A DNA stretch of 13,281 bases from Lentisphaerota bacterium (GTDB taxonomy: Bacteria; Verrucomicrobiota; Lentisphaeria; Oligosphaerales; Oligosphaeraceae). Below, in pieces: positions 1-7,164 of this stretch. Below the pieces are notes generated by a model. It did no database searches. It had not been told where the DNA came from and worked only from the letters and a program-made list of their open reading frames with translations. The stretch spans positions 1-13,281 of the forward strand of contig JAAZIZ010000087.1 of assembly GCA_012800565.1 (NCBI GenBank). The letters are read 5' to 3'. The stretch's first letter is position 1, and every line of letters starts with the position of its first letter. The translations under genes and the position numbers were made by a program.

Positions 1-1
1 A

Positions 2-181
2 CGGGTCGGACGGGTCGGACAGGTCGGACGGGTCGGACAGGTCGGACGGGTCGGACAGGTCGGACGGGTCGGACAAGTCGGACAGGTCGGACAGGTCGGA
101 CGGGTCGGACAGGTCGGACAAGTCGGACAAGTCGGACAGGTCGGACAGGTCGGACAGGTCGGACAGGTCGGACGGGTCGGA
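2..181. repeat. 9-bp minisatellite, 20 tandem units, running off the left edge
   Basis: Twenty consecutive 9-bp units of the form C-R-R-GTCGGA can be read without any gap or slip. Only the second and third bases vary: CGG in 7 units, CAG in 10 and CAA in 3; the last six bases, GTCGGA, are identical in all 20. The array begins at or before base 1, so its true length is unknown, and it ends cleanly after 181 with a partial CAAG before unrelated sequence. Because 9 is a multiple of 3 and no unit creates a stop on either strand, all six frames stay open through it, but no start codon or downstream open frame makes it look like a protein end. It is probably an intergenic minisatellite. The tail of a repetitive gene lying left of the window cannot be excluded. 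Confidence 0.95.
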
Positions 182-185
182 CAAG

Positions 186-407
186 CTCACCCTCTGTGAA
201 ATCCTAGTGATTCTTAATCTTGACAATCTGCGTAATCTACCGGATAAAATGCGCCCGGAACCCTTTTGGGACACCCTCTAAAATCGCACATTCCATTGTT
301 CCCTGCAGTTGCTTTCCTCCTGCAGTGCAGGACTGGAGATTAGCGGCAGATAGATTATAGTATGGTTTTGCCGCATTTCTTTCCCCGAACCAATTGAAGT
401 ACCAGCA
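186..407. other. Gene-free spacer upstream of the DUF1186/SEC-C gene
   Basis: No credible coding frame was found here. The first part (about 198-243) contains AATCT at 216, 225 and 234, exactly 9 nt apart, so a second degenerate 9-nt-phased tract directly follows the minisatellite. Two promoter-like signals are present: TTGACA/TAAAAT at 220-250, and a TATAGT box at 356-361 whose -35 partner is poor. A small CCTGCA/TGCAGG inverted repeat lies around 307-336. Nothing else was seen. Confidence 0.6.
220..250 (+). promoter_or_regulatory. Candidate sigma70-type promoter for the DUF1186/SEC-C gene
   Basis: A perfect TTGACA (220-225) is followed after 19 bp by TAAAAT (245-250), which matches the -10 consensus at five of six positions. 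The alternative hexamer GATAAA (243-248) gives the ideal 17-bp spacer but a poorer box. Transcription from here would give a leader of about 150 nt before the ATG at 408. The -35 lies inside the AATCT-phased repeat, so the match could be an accident of repeat sequence. Confidence 0.35.
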
Positions 408-1289
408 ATGGACACACCAGCATTCCGCAGTCTTCTGCGGGCCCAAGATAATGAAGCAGAAATCACCGAGGCTTTTCCCGCCTGGCTGACTGAACCCCAG
501 AACCATCTGCCCGTCATGCGCAGCATTGTGGCCGAGGCTGCCGCGCAACCTGACAATCTGAAAGACGCTTCAGCCCGGCAGGAACTGCGCCTGGCTCTGC
601 TGTATCTGGCTCTGGCTGGCGACCAGGAGACTAAGGATGATTTCCTGACCATCCTGCGCCACCCGGAAACGGCGACTGTTTTCCCCCAGGATGACTGGCT
701 GTTCAATGAGATGCCCAAAGTGCTCAGCCGCCTGCTCCGGCCCGATCAACTGCCCCTGCTGGGCGAAATGATACTTGAGCGGGACTTGTCGGATATGGTG
801 CGCGAACAGCTGCTGATGTGCATTTTATTCCGCTGGCTGAGCAAAACCAACAGCAGCCAGGAGATCAGTAACGTCCTGCGCTTGCTGCTGGAAAAAAATC
901 TGGGCGGACTGAAAAATCCGCAGCTCGCCATGGCTATGATCGTCAATGCCATCGCCGTTGATGGTAAGAATCTGCAGGGCCAGGTGATGCGTTTTTACCG
1001 CCAAGGCGGTCCGGAATTGTCCCTGCTGCTGCCGGAAAAGACCCTGCAGATTTTTTTCGACTTGGGGCAGGACAAGTTAAAGAAAATGCTGCTGCAGAAT
1101 TACGACAGCAGTTTTACGGACCCGAAAGTTGAACTGAAGAAGCTGTTCCATCCCCCCAGCAAAGAGGAGCAGGAGGCGCAGCTGCCCAGTCAGAGCAAGC
1201 CCATCGTGCGGGAAACCGCAAAAATCAACCGCAATGCACCTTGTCCCTGCGGCAGCGGGAAAAAATACAAGAAATGCTGTGGTCAGTAA
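408..1289 (+). CDS. DUF1186-like protein with C-terminal SEC-C zinc motif
   Basis: A 293-residue soluble protein. Its end is a clear SEC-C motif (asparagine and proline followed by CPCGSGKKYKKCCG): the pattern C279-x-C281-x8-C290-C291 supplies the zinc ligands, as at the C-terminus of SecA and in many otherwise unrelated proteins. Residues from about 60 to 240 form alpha-helical hairpins (a leucine- and alanine-rich block, a WLFNEMP segment, then repeated helical pairs). This arrangement resembles the DUF1186 family, which often carries a SEC-C tail; the assignment is from memory of the pattern, not a search. There is no signal peptide or membrane segment. The ATG at 408 is the only plausible start, since the frame is closed by TAG at 351 and offers no other ATG, GTG or TTG. 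The Shine-Dalgarno is poor. The gene stands alone, and its molecular role is unknown. Confidence 0.85.
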   Translation: MDTPAFRSLLRAQDNEAEITEAFPAWLTEPQNHLPVMRSIVAEAAAQPDNLKDASARQELRLALLYLALAGDQETKDDFLTILRHPETATVFPQDDWLFNEMPKVLSRLLRPDQLPLLGEMILERDLSDMVREQLLMCILFRWLSKTNSSQEISNVLRLLLEKNLGGLKNPQLAMAMIVNAIAVDGKNLQGQVMRFYRQGGPELSLLLPEKTLQIFFDLGQDKLKKMLLQNYDSSFTDPKVELKKLFHPPSKEEQEAQLPSQSKPIVRETAKINRNAPCPCGSGKKYKKCCGQ

Positions 1290-1295
1290 GGAGTC

Positions 1296-1437
1296 GGTAA
1301 ATAATTAAGGCAACAGTTCTGGAATTGTTTTGAGTTGTTGTTTCCTTGTTCTGAAAGGAGCGCATACACATACGCGACTGACAGAACAGGGAAAAGGCAG
1401 CCAAAAGAAACCGGAAATGTAAACTTAATTATTTAAC
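1296..1437. repeat. 142-bp imperfect palindrome (nested hairpin) ahead of dapL
   Basis: The outer arms TAAATAATTAAG (1298-1309) and CTTAATTATTTA (1424-1435) are perfectly complementary over 12 bp. A second stem, TTTCCTTGTTCTG (1341-1353) with CAGAACAGGGAAA (1382-1394), pairs at 13 positions including one G-U. The stretches between the two stems also align as imperfect complements, and an apical GCG/CGC stem (1360-1362 with 1373-1375) closes the structure. It fills almost all of the spacer between the SEC-C gene stop and dapL. Terminal arms with an imperfect palindromic body suggest a small MITE-like element. A leader or attenuation structure for dapL is the alternative. There is no terminal T-run, so it is not a standard intrinsic terminator. 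Confidence 0.7.
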
Positions 1438-1478
1438 TGCTCTTAATCCCCTTATTATTCCAGCAAGAGGAGTGTTCA

Positions 1479-2714
1479 ATGTCAGACAGTTATTTGCAAT
1501 CTTTGTTTGCCGAGCGCATCGGCGGAGCATCTTTCGGCAAAGACACCACCATCTATAAGTTCGAGAAAATCAAGCGTGCCAAGGCCGCGGCCCGCAAAGC
1601 GCACCCCGGCATCGAATTGATTGATATGGGTGTAGGTGAACCTGACGATAAGGCCTTCCCGGAAGTGGTCGCTGCACTGGCCAGTGAGGCGGCGAAGCTT
1701 GAGAACCGCTTCTACTCCGACAATGGCTGCCAGGAATTCAAGGATGCGGTAGTCAAATATATGCAGGAACTCTATGGTGTCAGCCTGTGCGCGGACACCC
1801 AAGTCAATCACAGCATCGGCAGCAAGTCGGCGTTGACGCTCCTGCCAGCCTGTTTCATCAATCCCGGTGACATCACCGTCATGACCGTCCCCGGTTATCC
1901 CGTCCTGGGTACCTGGACAAAATACCTGGGCGGTGAAGTGGTCAACCTGCCGCTGCTGCAGAAAAACGCTTTCCTGCCTGATTTGGAAAGCCTGACCGCA
2001 GACCAGAAGAAACGCTGCAAACTGGTCTATCTGAATTACCCGAACAACCCCACCGGCGCTTCCGCAACCCCGGAATTCTATGACCAGGCGATCGCTTTTG
2101 CCCGCAAAAACCAGTGTCTGCTGGTCGTGGATGCGCCATACGCACCCCTGAATTTCAAGGGCCAGCCCCTGAGCATCCTCTCCCGCCCGGGCGGCATGGA
2201 GTACGCAGTTGAGCTGCACAGCATGTCCAAGGGTTTCAATATGACCGGCTGGCGCCTGGGTTGGATTTGCGGCAATGCCGCCGCAGTCAAGGCTTTCGCC
2301 ACGGTCAAAGACAATGCTGACAGCGGGCAGTTCCTGGCCATCCAGAAAGCCGCTGCCAAGGCTCTGGCCAACCAGAAGGCCATCACCCCGCTTATCTGTG
2401 AGAAGTACCGCCGGAGGCTGGCGGCGCTGGTCGAGACACTGCGCCAGATCGGCTTTAATGCCAGTATGCCGGAGGGTTCATTCTTCCTCTTTGTCGAAAT
2501 CCCCAAGGGGGTCAAAAACGGCCGGCGTTTTGCCAACGCGGAGGAATTCAGCCAGTGGCTGATTACTGAGAAGCTGATCAGCACCGTCCCCTGGGATGAC
2601 GTCGGGCACTTCGTGCGCTTCAGCGCGACTTTCGTCGCCCCGGACCTGGCGGCTGAGACTGCCGTGCTGAACGAACTGAAACGGCGCCTCAGCGACTCAG
2701 TATTCGAATTCTGA
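1479..2714 (+). CDS. dapL: LL-diaminopimelate aminotransferase (fold type I PLP enzyme)
   Basis: This 411-residue cytosolic enzyme most likely converts tetrahydrodipicolinate and glutamate directly to LL-2,6-diaminopimelate and 2-oxoglutarate, bypassing the acyl-blocked steps of lysine and peptidoglycan precursor synthesis. Class I/II aminotransferase landmarks are in order: MGVGEPD near residue 50, YSDNG near 79, HSIGSK near 111, YPNNPTG at 187-193, DAPY at 218-221, and SMSKGFNMTGWR with the Schiff-base lysine at K251. The phrases HSIGSK, VPGYPV and KDNADSGQF are typical of sequences annotated as LL-DAP aminotransferase, and the length fits. A good AGAGGAG Shine-Dalgarno sits 6 nt before the ATG. 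It is the first gene of a plus-strand cluster; the next start is 14 bp after its stop. Another class I aminotransferase specificity is possible, but the motif set favours DapL. Confidence 0.85.
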   Translation: MSDSYLQSLFAERIGGASFGKDTTIYKFEKIKRAKAAARKAHPGIELIDMGVGEPDDKAFPEVVAALASEAAKLENRFYSDNGCQEFKDAVVKYMQELYGVSLCADTQVNHSIGSKSALTLLPACFINPGDITVMTVPGYPVLGTWTKYLGGEVVNLPLLQKNAFLPDLESLTADQKKRCKLVYLNYPNNPTGASATPEFYDQAIAFARKNQCLLVVDAPYAPLNFKGQPLSILSRPGGMEYAVELHSMSKGFNMTGWRLGWICGNAAAVKAFATVKDNADSGQFLAIQKAAAKALANQKAITPLICEKYRRRLAALVETLRQIGFNASMPEGSFFLFVEIPKGVKNGRRFANAEEFSQWLITEKLISTVPWDDVGHFVRFSATFVAPDLAAETAVLNELKRRLSDSVFEF

Positions 2715-2728
2715 TAATTCCACGCAAC

Positions 2729-3424
2729 ATGAGTGAATTGTGGGATTTTTGGCAAGACGGACCGCATTCGCCGGCTTTCAATATGGCGGCCGACGAAGTG
2801 CTGCTGGAGACTGCCTGCGGCCGCGGCCGGCCGCTGCTGCGCTTTTATGAATGGGACCGCAAAGCCGTCTCGCTGGGGTACGTGCAGAGCCTCTCCGCTG
2901 CTCCCGCAGGCTTTGCCGTGGTACGCCGCCCGACCGGCGGTGGCGTAGTGTACCATGATTTTGACTTTACCTACACGGTGGTGTTCCCGGCTGGGCACTG
3001 GCTGACTGGCTTGAACCGCCAACTCAGCTATGACTGGCTGAATCGCTCGGTACAAGCCGCACTCCTGCATCTGGATATGCCGGCCAGCCTGTCGGACCAG
3101 GAAATCTCCGCCGAGGTGGACCGCTCCTCCATGGTCTGCTTCACGAATCCCACCCGCTATGACATCATGCTTGAGCAGCGCAAGGTCGCTGGCAGCGCTC
3201 AACGCCGTACCAAGGACGGCATCCTGCACCAGGGCAGCCTGCATTTTGGCGGCCCGCTGCCGGTGCCGCGCCCGACTTTGGCTGTACACCTCCTGCGAGG
3301 CCTGGCTGAAGTCATGCAGGTGGAAACCACACCTTTCTCGCCCACGTCTGAATTGCTGCAGGCCATTGCGGACAGAGCCGCCCGCAAATATGCTCAGCCG
3401 GCCTGGAATGCCAGGAAACCTTGA
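2729..3424 (+). CDS. Lipoate-protein ligase A / octanoyltransferase (LipM-like) family protein
   Basis: A 231-residue biotin/lipoate A/B protein ligase-fold protein, expected to attach lipoyl or octanoyl groups to a lysine of lipoyl domains. Visible landmarks are RRPTGGGVVYHD (66-77), the glycine-rich acyl-binding loop; YDI near 145; RKVAGSAQRR with the invariant lysine at K152; and ILHQGSLHF (about 165-173). C137, in the segment MVCF just upstream, lies where LipM-type octanoyltransferases carry their catalytic cysteine, so a transferase role is as plausible as ATP-dependent ligation. The protein is shorter than E. coli LplA and lacks its C-terminal accessory domain. The start at 2729 has no clear Shine-Dalgarno and lies 14 bp after dapL, suggesting co-transcription. 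The stop TGA (3422-3424) is in phase with the next gene. No lipA, lipoyl-domain protein or dehydrogenase complex gene is nearby. Confidence 0.8.
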   Translation: MSELWDFWQDGPHSPAFNMAADEVLLETACGRGRPLLRFYEWDRKAVSLGYVQSLSAAPAGFAVVRRPTGGGVVYHDFDFTYTVVFPAGHWLTGLNRQLSYDWLNRSVQAALLHLDMPASLSDQEISAEVDRSSMVCFTNPTRYDIMLEQRKVAGSAQRRTKDGILHQGSLHFGGPLPVPRPTLAVHLLRGLAEVMQVETTPFSPTSELLQAIADRAARKYAQPAWNARKP

Positions 3425-3484
3425 CCGGCTGCGGGCAGGGTTTGGCGCACGGCTCAGCCTCAACTGTTGCACGATCTTTTGCCA

Positions 3485-4903
3485 ATGTCTGCCATCAGCT
3501 CTGTCCAATCTACTCCGCCGTTGCGGGGGTTCTGGCGCTGGCTGTCCGGACATTACCAGCGCTGCCTGGCCTGGTTTCTGGCGGGCCCGCGCTGTTATGC
3601 CCGCCGTCCGGCCGGCACCGGGTATCGCTCGCCCATTGTTATGAGCTTCTGGTGGGCCTTGGGCTGGGGCACACGCATCTTCAGTCTGCCTGCCCTCTGC
3701 GTCATCCCGGTGGCAGCCCTGTTCACCCTGCACAGCAGCATGATTCCGGAAGCACAGGTACGGCTGCTGGTGCTGGTGCTCCTGGGCTTGTTCTGCTGCG
3801 ACCTGGTATTGGGAATTATCTTCTGGCCGCGTCTCAGAATCAGACGCCGGCTGCCGGAACGTACCTGCGCCGGACAGCCGTTCCAAATCGTATATACAGT
3901 CGAAAATCGCTCCTGGCTGCCTGCTTTCCGCCTGCAGATGGATTTAAGCCTGGGACAGCGCTGGTTCCGCTGCCTGAGCCCGGCCACCATCAGCAGCCTG
4001 CCTGGCCGAGCCCGGCAGGAGCTGCAAGGACATTATATCATCGCCAGACGCGGCAAATATTTTCTCAGGCAGACCAGTGGTACCTCGGATTTCCCTTTTG
4101 GCATCAGCCGGCATTCCAGCTGCAGTTTGCAGCATGAGACCCTGATTGTCCATCCGTCCTGGCACCCATTGCAAAAACTGAGCCTGCCCTCGGGGCGGAA
4201 ATTGCAGAAGCGCGGCCTGGACCGGATACTGGCGCTGAACGATTTCCTGGACTTTCAGGGTTGCCGCGATTACCGTGAAGGGGACAATCCTAAGCATATC
4301 CATTGGCCCAGCAGTGCCCGCCGCGGCGATCTGGTGGTCAAGGAATATAAAGATGAAGTCATCAGCCGTACTGCTCTGATCGTCGATACCTGTGTCGGCC
4401 AACAGCCGCCGCCACAACGCCTTACCCAGCGCCTGAGACAGATGCTGGCCCGCAACCAGGCCCGCAGCAAAGTCGTGCTGGAAGGCCAATTGCCTGAACT
4501 TGAAGCCGCCTTGTCACTGGCCGCCGCAGTGGCAAAATTTTTGCTTGACGATGATTGTCTGATCGATCTTTTTGCCGCCGGGCAGGAGGTCCGCCGGCTG
4601 CAGGCTGGGCGGAATGTCGCCTCTCTGCATGCGTTGCTGGATGTCCTGGCGGAGGTCGAGCCGGAAACCAAGCCGACGTTGCAGGAGCTCAATGCCGCGA
4701 TTCTGGATGAGATAGCAGACCTGGGCAACGCGGTGGTGATACTGCTTGGCTATGACCAGGAACGGCAGGAGTTTCTGCAGCATCTGCGCCGGCGGCAAGT
4801 AGCGGTTAAACTGCTGCTGCTGAGTGAAAATTGGGGTACGCCTGCAGATGCCATCATCCTCCGGCCGGAGGATATCCTGGATGGAAAAATCACCACCCTG
4901 TAA
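3485..4903 (+). CDS. DUF58 domain membrane protein
   Basis: A 472-residue protein. Two membrane segments are visible (about 65-83 and 93-114), then a beta-rich region with a VENRSWLPAF phrase, and the diagnostic DUF58 block GCRDYREGDNPKHIHW at 259-274 followed by a KEYKDE segment. The C-terminal half, with LIVDT and a late VVILLG segment, is compatible with the VWA-like fold seen in this family. DUF58 proteins are usually encoded with a MoxR ATPase and a transglutaminase-like membrane protein; here the transglutaminase follows, but there is no moxR. The start is uncertain: the frame is open from the previous gene's TGA, and candidates are TTG 3467 (6 residues longer), ATG 3485 (chosen) and ATG 3641, none with a good Shine-Dalgarno. 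The precise biochemical role is unknown. Confidence 0.85.
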   Translation: MSAISSVQSTPPLRGFWRWLSGHYQRCLAWFLAGPRCYARRPAGTGYRSPIVMSFWWALGWGTRIFSLPALCVIPVAALFTLHSSMIPEAQVRLLVLVLLGLFCCDLVLGIIFWPRLRIRRRLPERTCAGQPFQIVYTVENRSWLPAFRLQMDLSLGQRWFRCLSPATISSLPGRARQELQGHYIIARRGKYFLRQTSGTSDFPFGISRHSSCSLQHETLIVHPSWHPLQKLSLPSGRKLQKRGLDRILALNDFLDFQGCRDYREGDNPKHIHWPSSARRGDLVVKEYKDEVISRTALIVDTCVGQQPPPQRLTQRLRQMLARNQARSKVVLEGQLPELEAALSLAAAVAKFLLDDDCLIDLFAAGQEVRRLQAGRNVASLHALLDVLAEVEPETKPTLQELNAAILDEIADLGNAVVILLGYDQERQEFLQHLRRRQVAVKLLLLSENWGTPADAIILRPEDILDGKITTL

Positions 4904-4948
4904 GGTTGCGTTGTCTCCTTGTACTCTGGCTGAGTCTGAACAGTGTTT

Positions 4949-7153
4949 ATGAAAACCACCTTGGAGCAAACCACGCCGGCCCTCAGTCTGGCAGCCCGCA
5001 TCACTATCAGTGTGCAGCTGCTGCTGGTTGCCGCCTTTATTGGTCTGCTGGCCGATCTTCCCCATCTGCCGCTGATGCTGCTGGGTGGCCTGGTTCTGCT
5101 GTTCACCCGCCGCCGCCCCTTGCCGGTAAGCGACCGTACGGTGACTTACAGCCTGCTGGTTGCCATCATCGTGGGTACCATGCTGGCCTATCTGTTCCCC
5201 TATGAGCGCGGGCGCCTGGGTTTCTTCAGCTTTTTCTTCCGCTCGGAATACTACTGCGCCTTTGCTCTGAATATTGCGATTGCCAGCTGCCTTTTTCCCT
5301 ATCCCAGTCTGGCCTGCGGGATGACCCTGACAGCTGTGGTCTTTATCCTCGGTACCTGCGGTGACGTGGTGCAATTCAATCATGTCAATACCCGCTGGCT
5401 ATGGGGCAATGACTGGATCAACAGCAACTACCGCCTGGCTTTCAACTGTCTGACCGGCATTGAACTGGCACTGTCATTGCTGCTGCTCAAACTGACCCGG
5501 CAGCGCCAGGATAAAGAGAACGGCAGGAACTTGTGCCGCTGGGCCCAAGCCGGCAGCCTGGTACTGCTGGCTGCGGCTATCTGGGGAGTGCTGACCCTGC
5601 ATAAGAAATTCGAACGGGAAATCAGGGACTTTGAGCATTCCCTGATGGCCATGGGCAGGCATTCACTGATCCGGCAGCTGCAGCCCCGGATCAGGCCTTT
5701 CTTTGCCGATGAAGTAGATTTGAATCTGCCTTTCTGGTTCGATGGCGGCAAGCAGGACCGGCGGGTGCTGTTGCGCGTTATCGGCGAAACCGCGCCAGGC
5801 TACTTGCGCGCCCGCTGCTTCAACAATTATGAGCAGGGACGTTGGAACAACCTGCAGGAAGCCATGCCTGTCCCGCTGCAGGTTACTGAGCAGGAGGGGC
5901 TCCTCGCTTTAAGTCAATACCGCCGCGAGGACTGCCTGGAGTTTCCCCTTGCCCAATGGGATATCTATTATGCCGGGGGATTCTATTCGCCCCAGTTGCC
6001 CGTCCCTTCACCGCTGGCCGGCATTGATCTGGCCGCCGAGTCTCTGAGTATGGGTCAGGATGGCCAGTTGAAGCCTGAAAAATGGAAGCGCGAGGCCGGA
6101 TACCGCGCTTACACTCCTCGGCAGCGCAATGCGCAATCCGCTTTCGATCTGCCGCAGGAAGAAAGCCTGGTCGCCGAGCAATACTTGATTCTGGACGCCG
6201 AAATCAGGCCGGCGCTGGCTCAGTTCTGCCAGAATATCGACGGCTGGGAGGAGACCACCTCGGATTATCAGCGGCTGCAGCTGCTGGTAGAATACCTGCA
6301 GGAGAATTTTGTCTACCGCCTGGGGCCGTTCAAAGATGAGCAACCGCGCCTGTCGCAGACCGCCAGCCCCAGCCTGCAGCGACGGCTGAGGCGCGCCTAT
6401 CAAGAATCCGCATCTGCCCGCCCGCAGGGGCGCCGGCCGCTGAGCGTTACGGCAGCCGGCGATCCAGTGCTGCATTTTCTCCAGAACACCCGGGCTGGTC
6501 ATTGCGAGTTGTTTGCATCAGCGGCGGTTCTGCTGCTGCGTCAGAATGGCATCCCGGCCCGCTATGTGACTGGATTCATCTGCTGGGAACGACACCCCAG
6601 CGGGCGTTATTTTGTCGCCCGGCAAGGCCATGCGCACGCCTGGGTTGAGGCTTATGACCGGCAAAGCCAGCGCTGGCTGAGCCTTGATCCCACCCCGCCG
6701 GCCGGACTGCGGCAGTACGACCAGCAATGGACCGCTCTGACCGCATTTTTCGACCGTCTGCAGCACCTCTGGAACAAGGGTCTGGCAGATGTCCAGCGCG
6801 GTTTTATGGCCATGGCACTAGTATCCGTCCTGCAGTTTCTGTGGCGTCTGTTCTGGAATCCGGTCGGGGTTAGCGTAGCGCTGCTGCTGGTTTATCTGCA
6901 GTACCGCTACTGGCGGCGGCAACGTCGTCCGGAATTGCTGCCATTGACGCCGCAGCAGCGTCACCTGGCCAAAAACTATGCCGCATTTGCCCGCCGCTGG
7001 GAAAAACGCCTGCATCTGCCGCCGCAGCCTGAGCGCACCGCCCGGGAGTTGCTGGAACTGGCCTCCGGCAGCGGCAAGCTCCTGCCTGAGGAGCTGCACC
7101 AGATGGAAGAATATATTACTGAATATGAGCTGCAGCGCTTTGGTCAGCCCTGA
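4949..7153 (+). CDS. TgpA-like membrane transglutaminase (DUF3488/transglutaminase-like)
   Basis: A 734-residue polytopic protein. About seven hydrophobic segments fill residues 15-225, followed by a large soluble domain and a late membrane segment near 645-660, then a cytoplasmic tail resembling DUF4129. The soluble domain carries a complete papain-like transglutaminase triad: C519 in AGHCELFASAAVLLLR, H563 in GHAHAWVEAY and D580 in WLSLDPTPP. The layout matches the TgpA family, in which the catalytic domain faces outside the membrane; substrates are poorly known. The start is either ATG 4949 (chosen) or GTG 4943, two codons earlier; neither has a clear Shine-Dalgarno. It lies 45 bp after the DUF58 stop and shares the reading phase of the two preceding genes, consistent with one transcript. 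Its stop is only 11 bp from the converging minus-strand gene, with no terminator between. Confidence 0.9.
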   Translation: MKTTLEQTTPALSLAARITISVQLLLVAAFIGLLADLPHLPLMLLGGLVLLFTRRRPLPVSDRTVTYSLLVAIIVGTMLAYLFPYERGRLGFFSFFFRSEYYCAFALNIAIASCLFPYPSLACGMTLTAVVFILGTCGDVVQFNHVNTRWLWGNDWINSNYRLAFNCLTGIELALSLLLLKLTRQRQDKENGRNLCRWAQAGSLVLLAAAIWGVLTLHKKFEREIRDFEHSLMAMGRHSLIRQLQPRIRPFFADEVDLNLPFWFDGGKQDRRVLLRVIGETAPGYLRARCFNNYEQGRWNNLQEAMPVPLQVTEQEGLLALSQYRREDCLEFPLAQWDIYYAGGFYSPQLPVPSPLAGIDLAAESLSMGQDGQLKPEKWKREAGYRAYTPRQRNAQSAFDLPQEESLVAEQYLILDAEIRPALAQFCQNIDGWEETTSDYQRLQLLVEYLQENFVYRLGPFKDEQPRLSQTASPSLQRRLRRAYQESASARPQGRRPLSVTAAGDPVLHFLQNTRAGHCELFASAAVLLLRQNGIPARYVTGFICWERHPSGRYFVARQGHAHAWVEAYDRQSQRWLSLDPTPPAGLRQYDQQWTALTAFFDRLQHLWNKGLADVQRGFMAMALVSVLQFLWRLFWNPVGVSVALLLVYLQYRYWRRQRRPELLPLTPQQRHLAKNYAAFARRWEKRLHLPPQPERTARELLELASGSGKLLPEELHQMEEYITEYELQRFGQP

Positions 7154-7164
7154 CCCGGCAGCGC

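Noticed and set aside
2..181. CRISPR array at the left edge
   Set aside because: The unit is 9 bp with no spacers and no cas genes are nearby; it is a tandem minisatellite.
1354..1360. AAAGGAG as a ribosome-binding site
   Set aside because: It sits in the loop region of the long palindrome and no start codon follows at a workable distance.
1296..1437. Lysine riboswitch upstream of dapL
   Set aside because: The sequence folds as one long hairpin rather than a multi-helix junction, and none of the conserved lysine-riboswitch core segments were recognised.
1453..1458. TATTAT as a dapL -10 box
   Set aside because: No acceptable -35 hexamer lies 16-19 bp upstream, and transcription would begin at the Shine-Dalgarno itself.
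2078..3886. 602-aa open frame on the minus strand
   Set aside because: It lies antisense to dapL, the lipoyl ligase-like gene and the start of DUF58, all with clear family motifs; its own translation is low-complexity and motif-free.
3421..4137. 238-aa plus-strand frame overlapping the DUF58 start
   Set aside because: Its composition is rich in proline, glycine and alanine without motifs, and it overlaps the DUF58 coding frame, which carries membrane segments and the family block.
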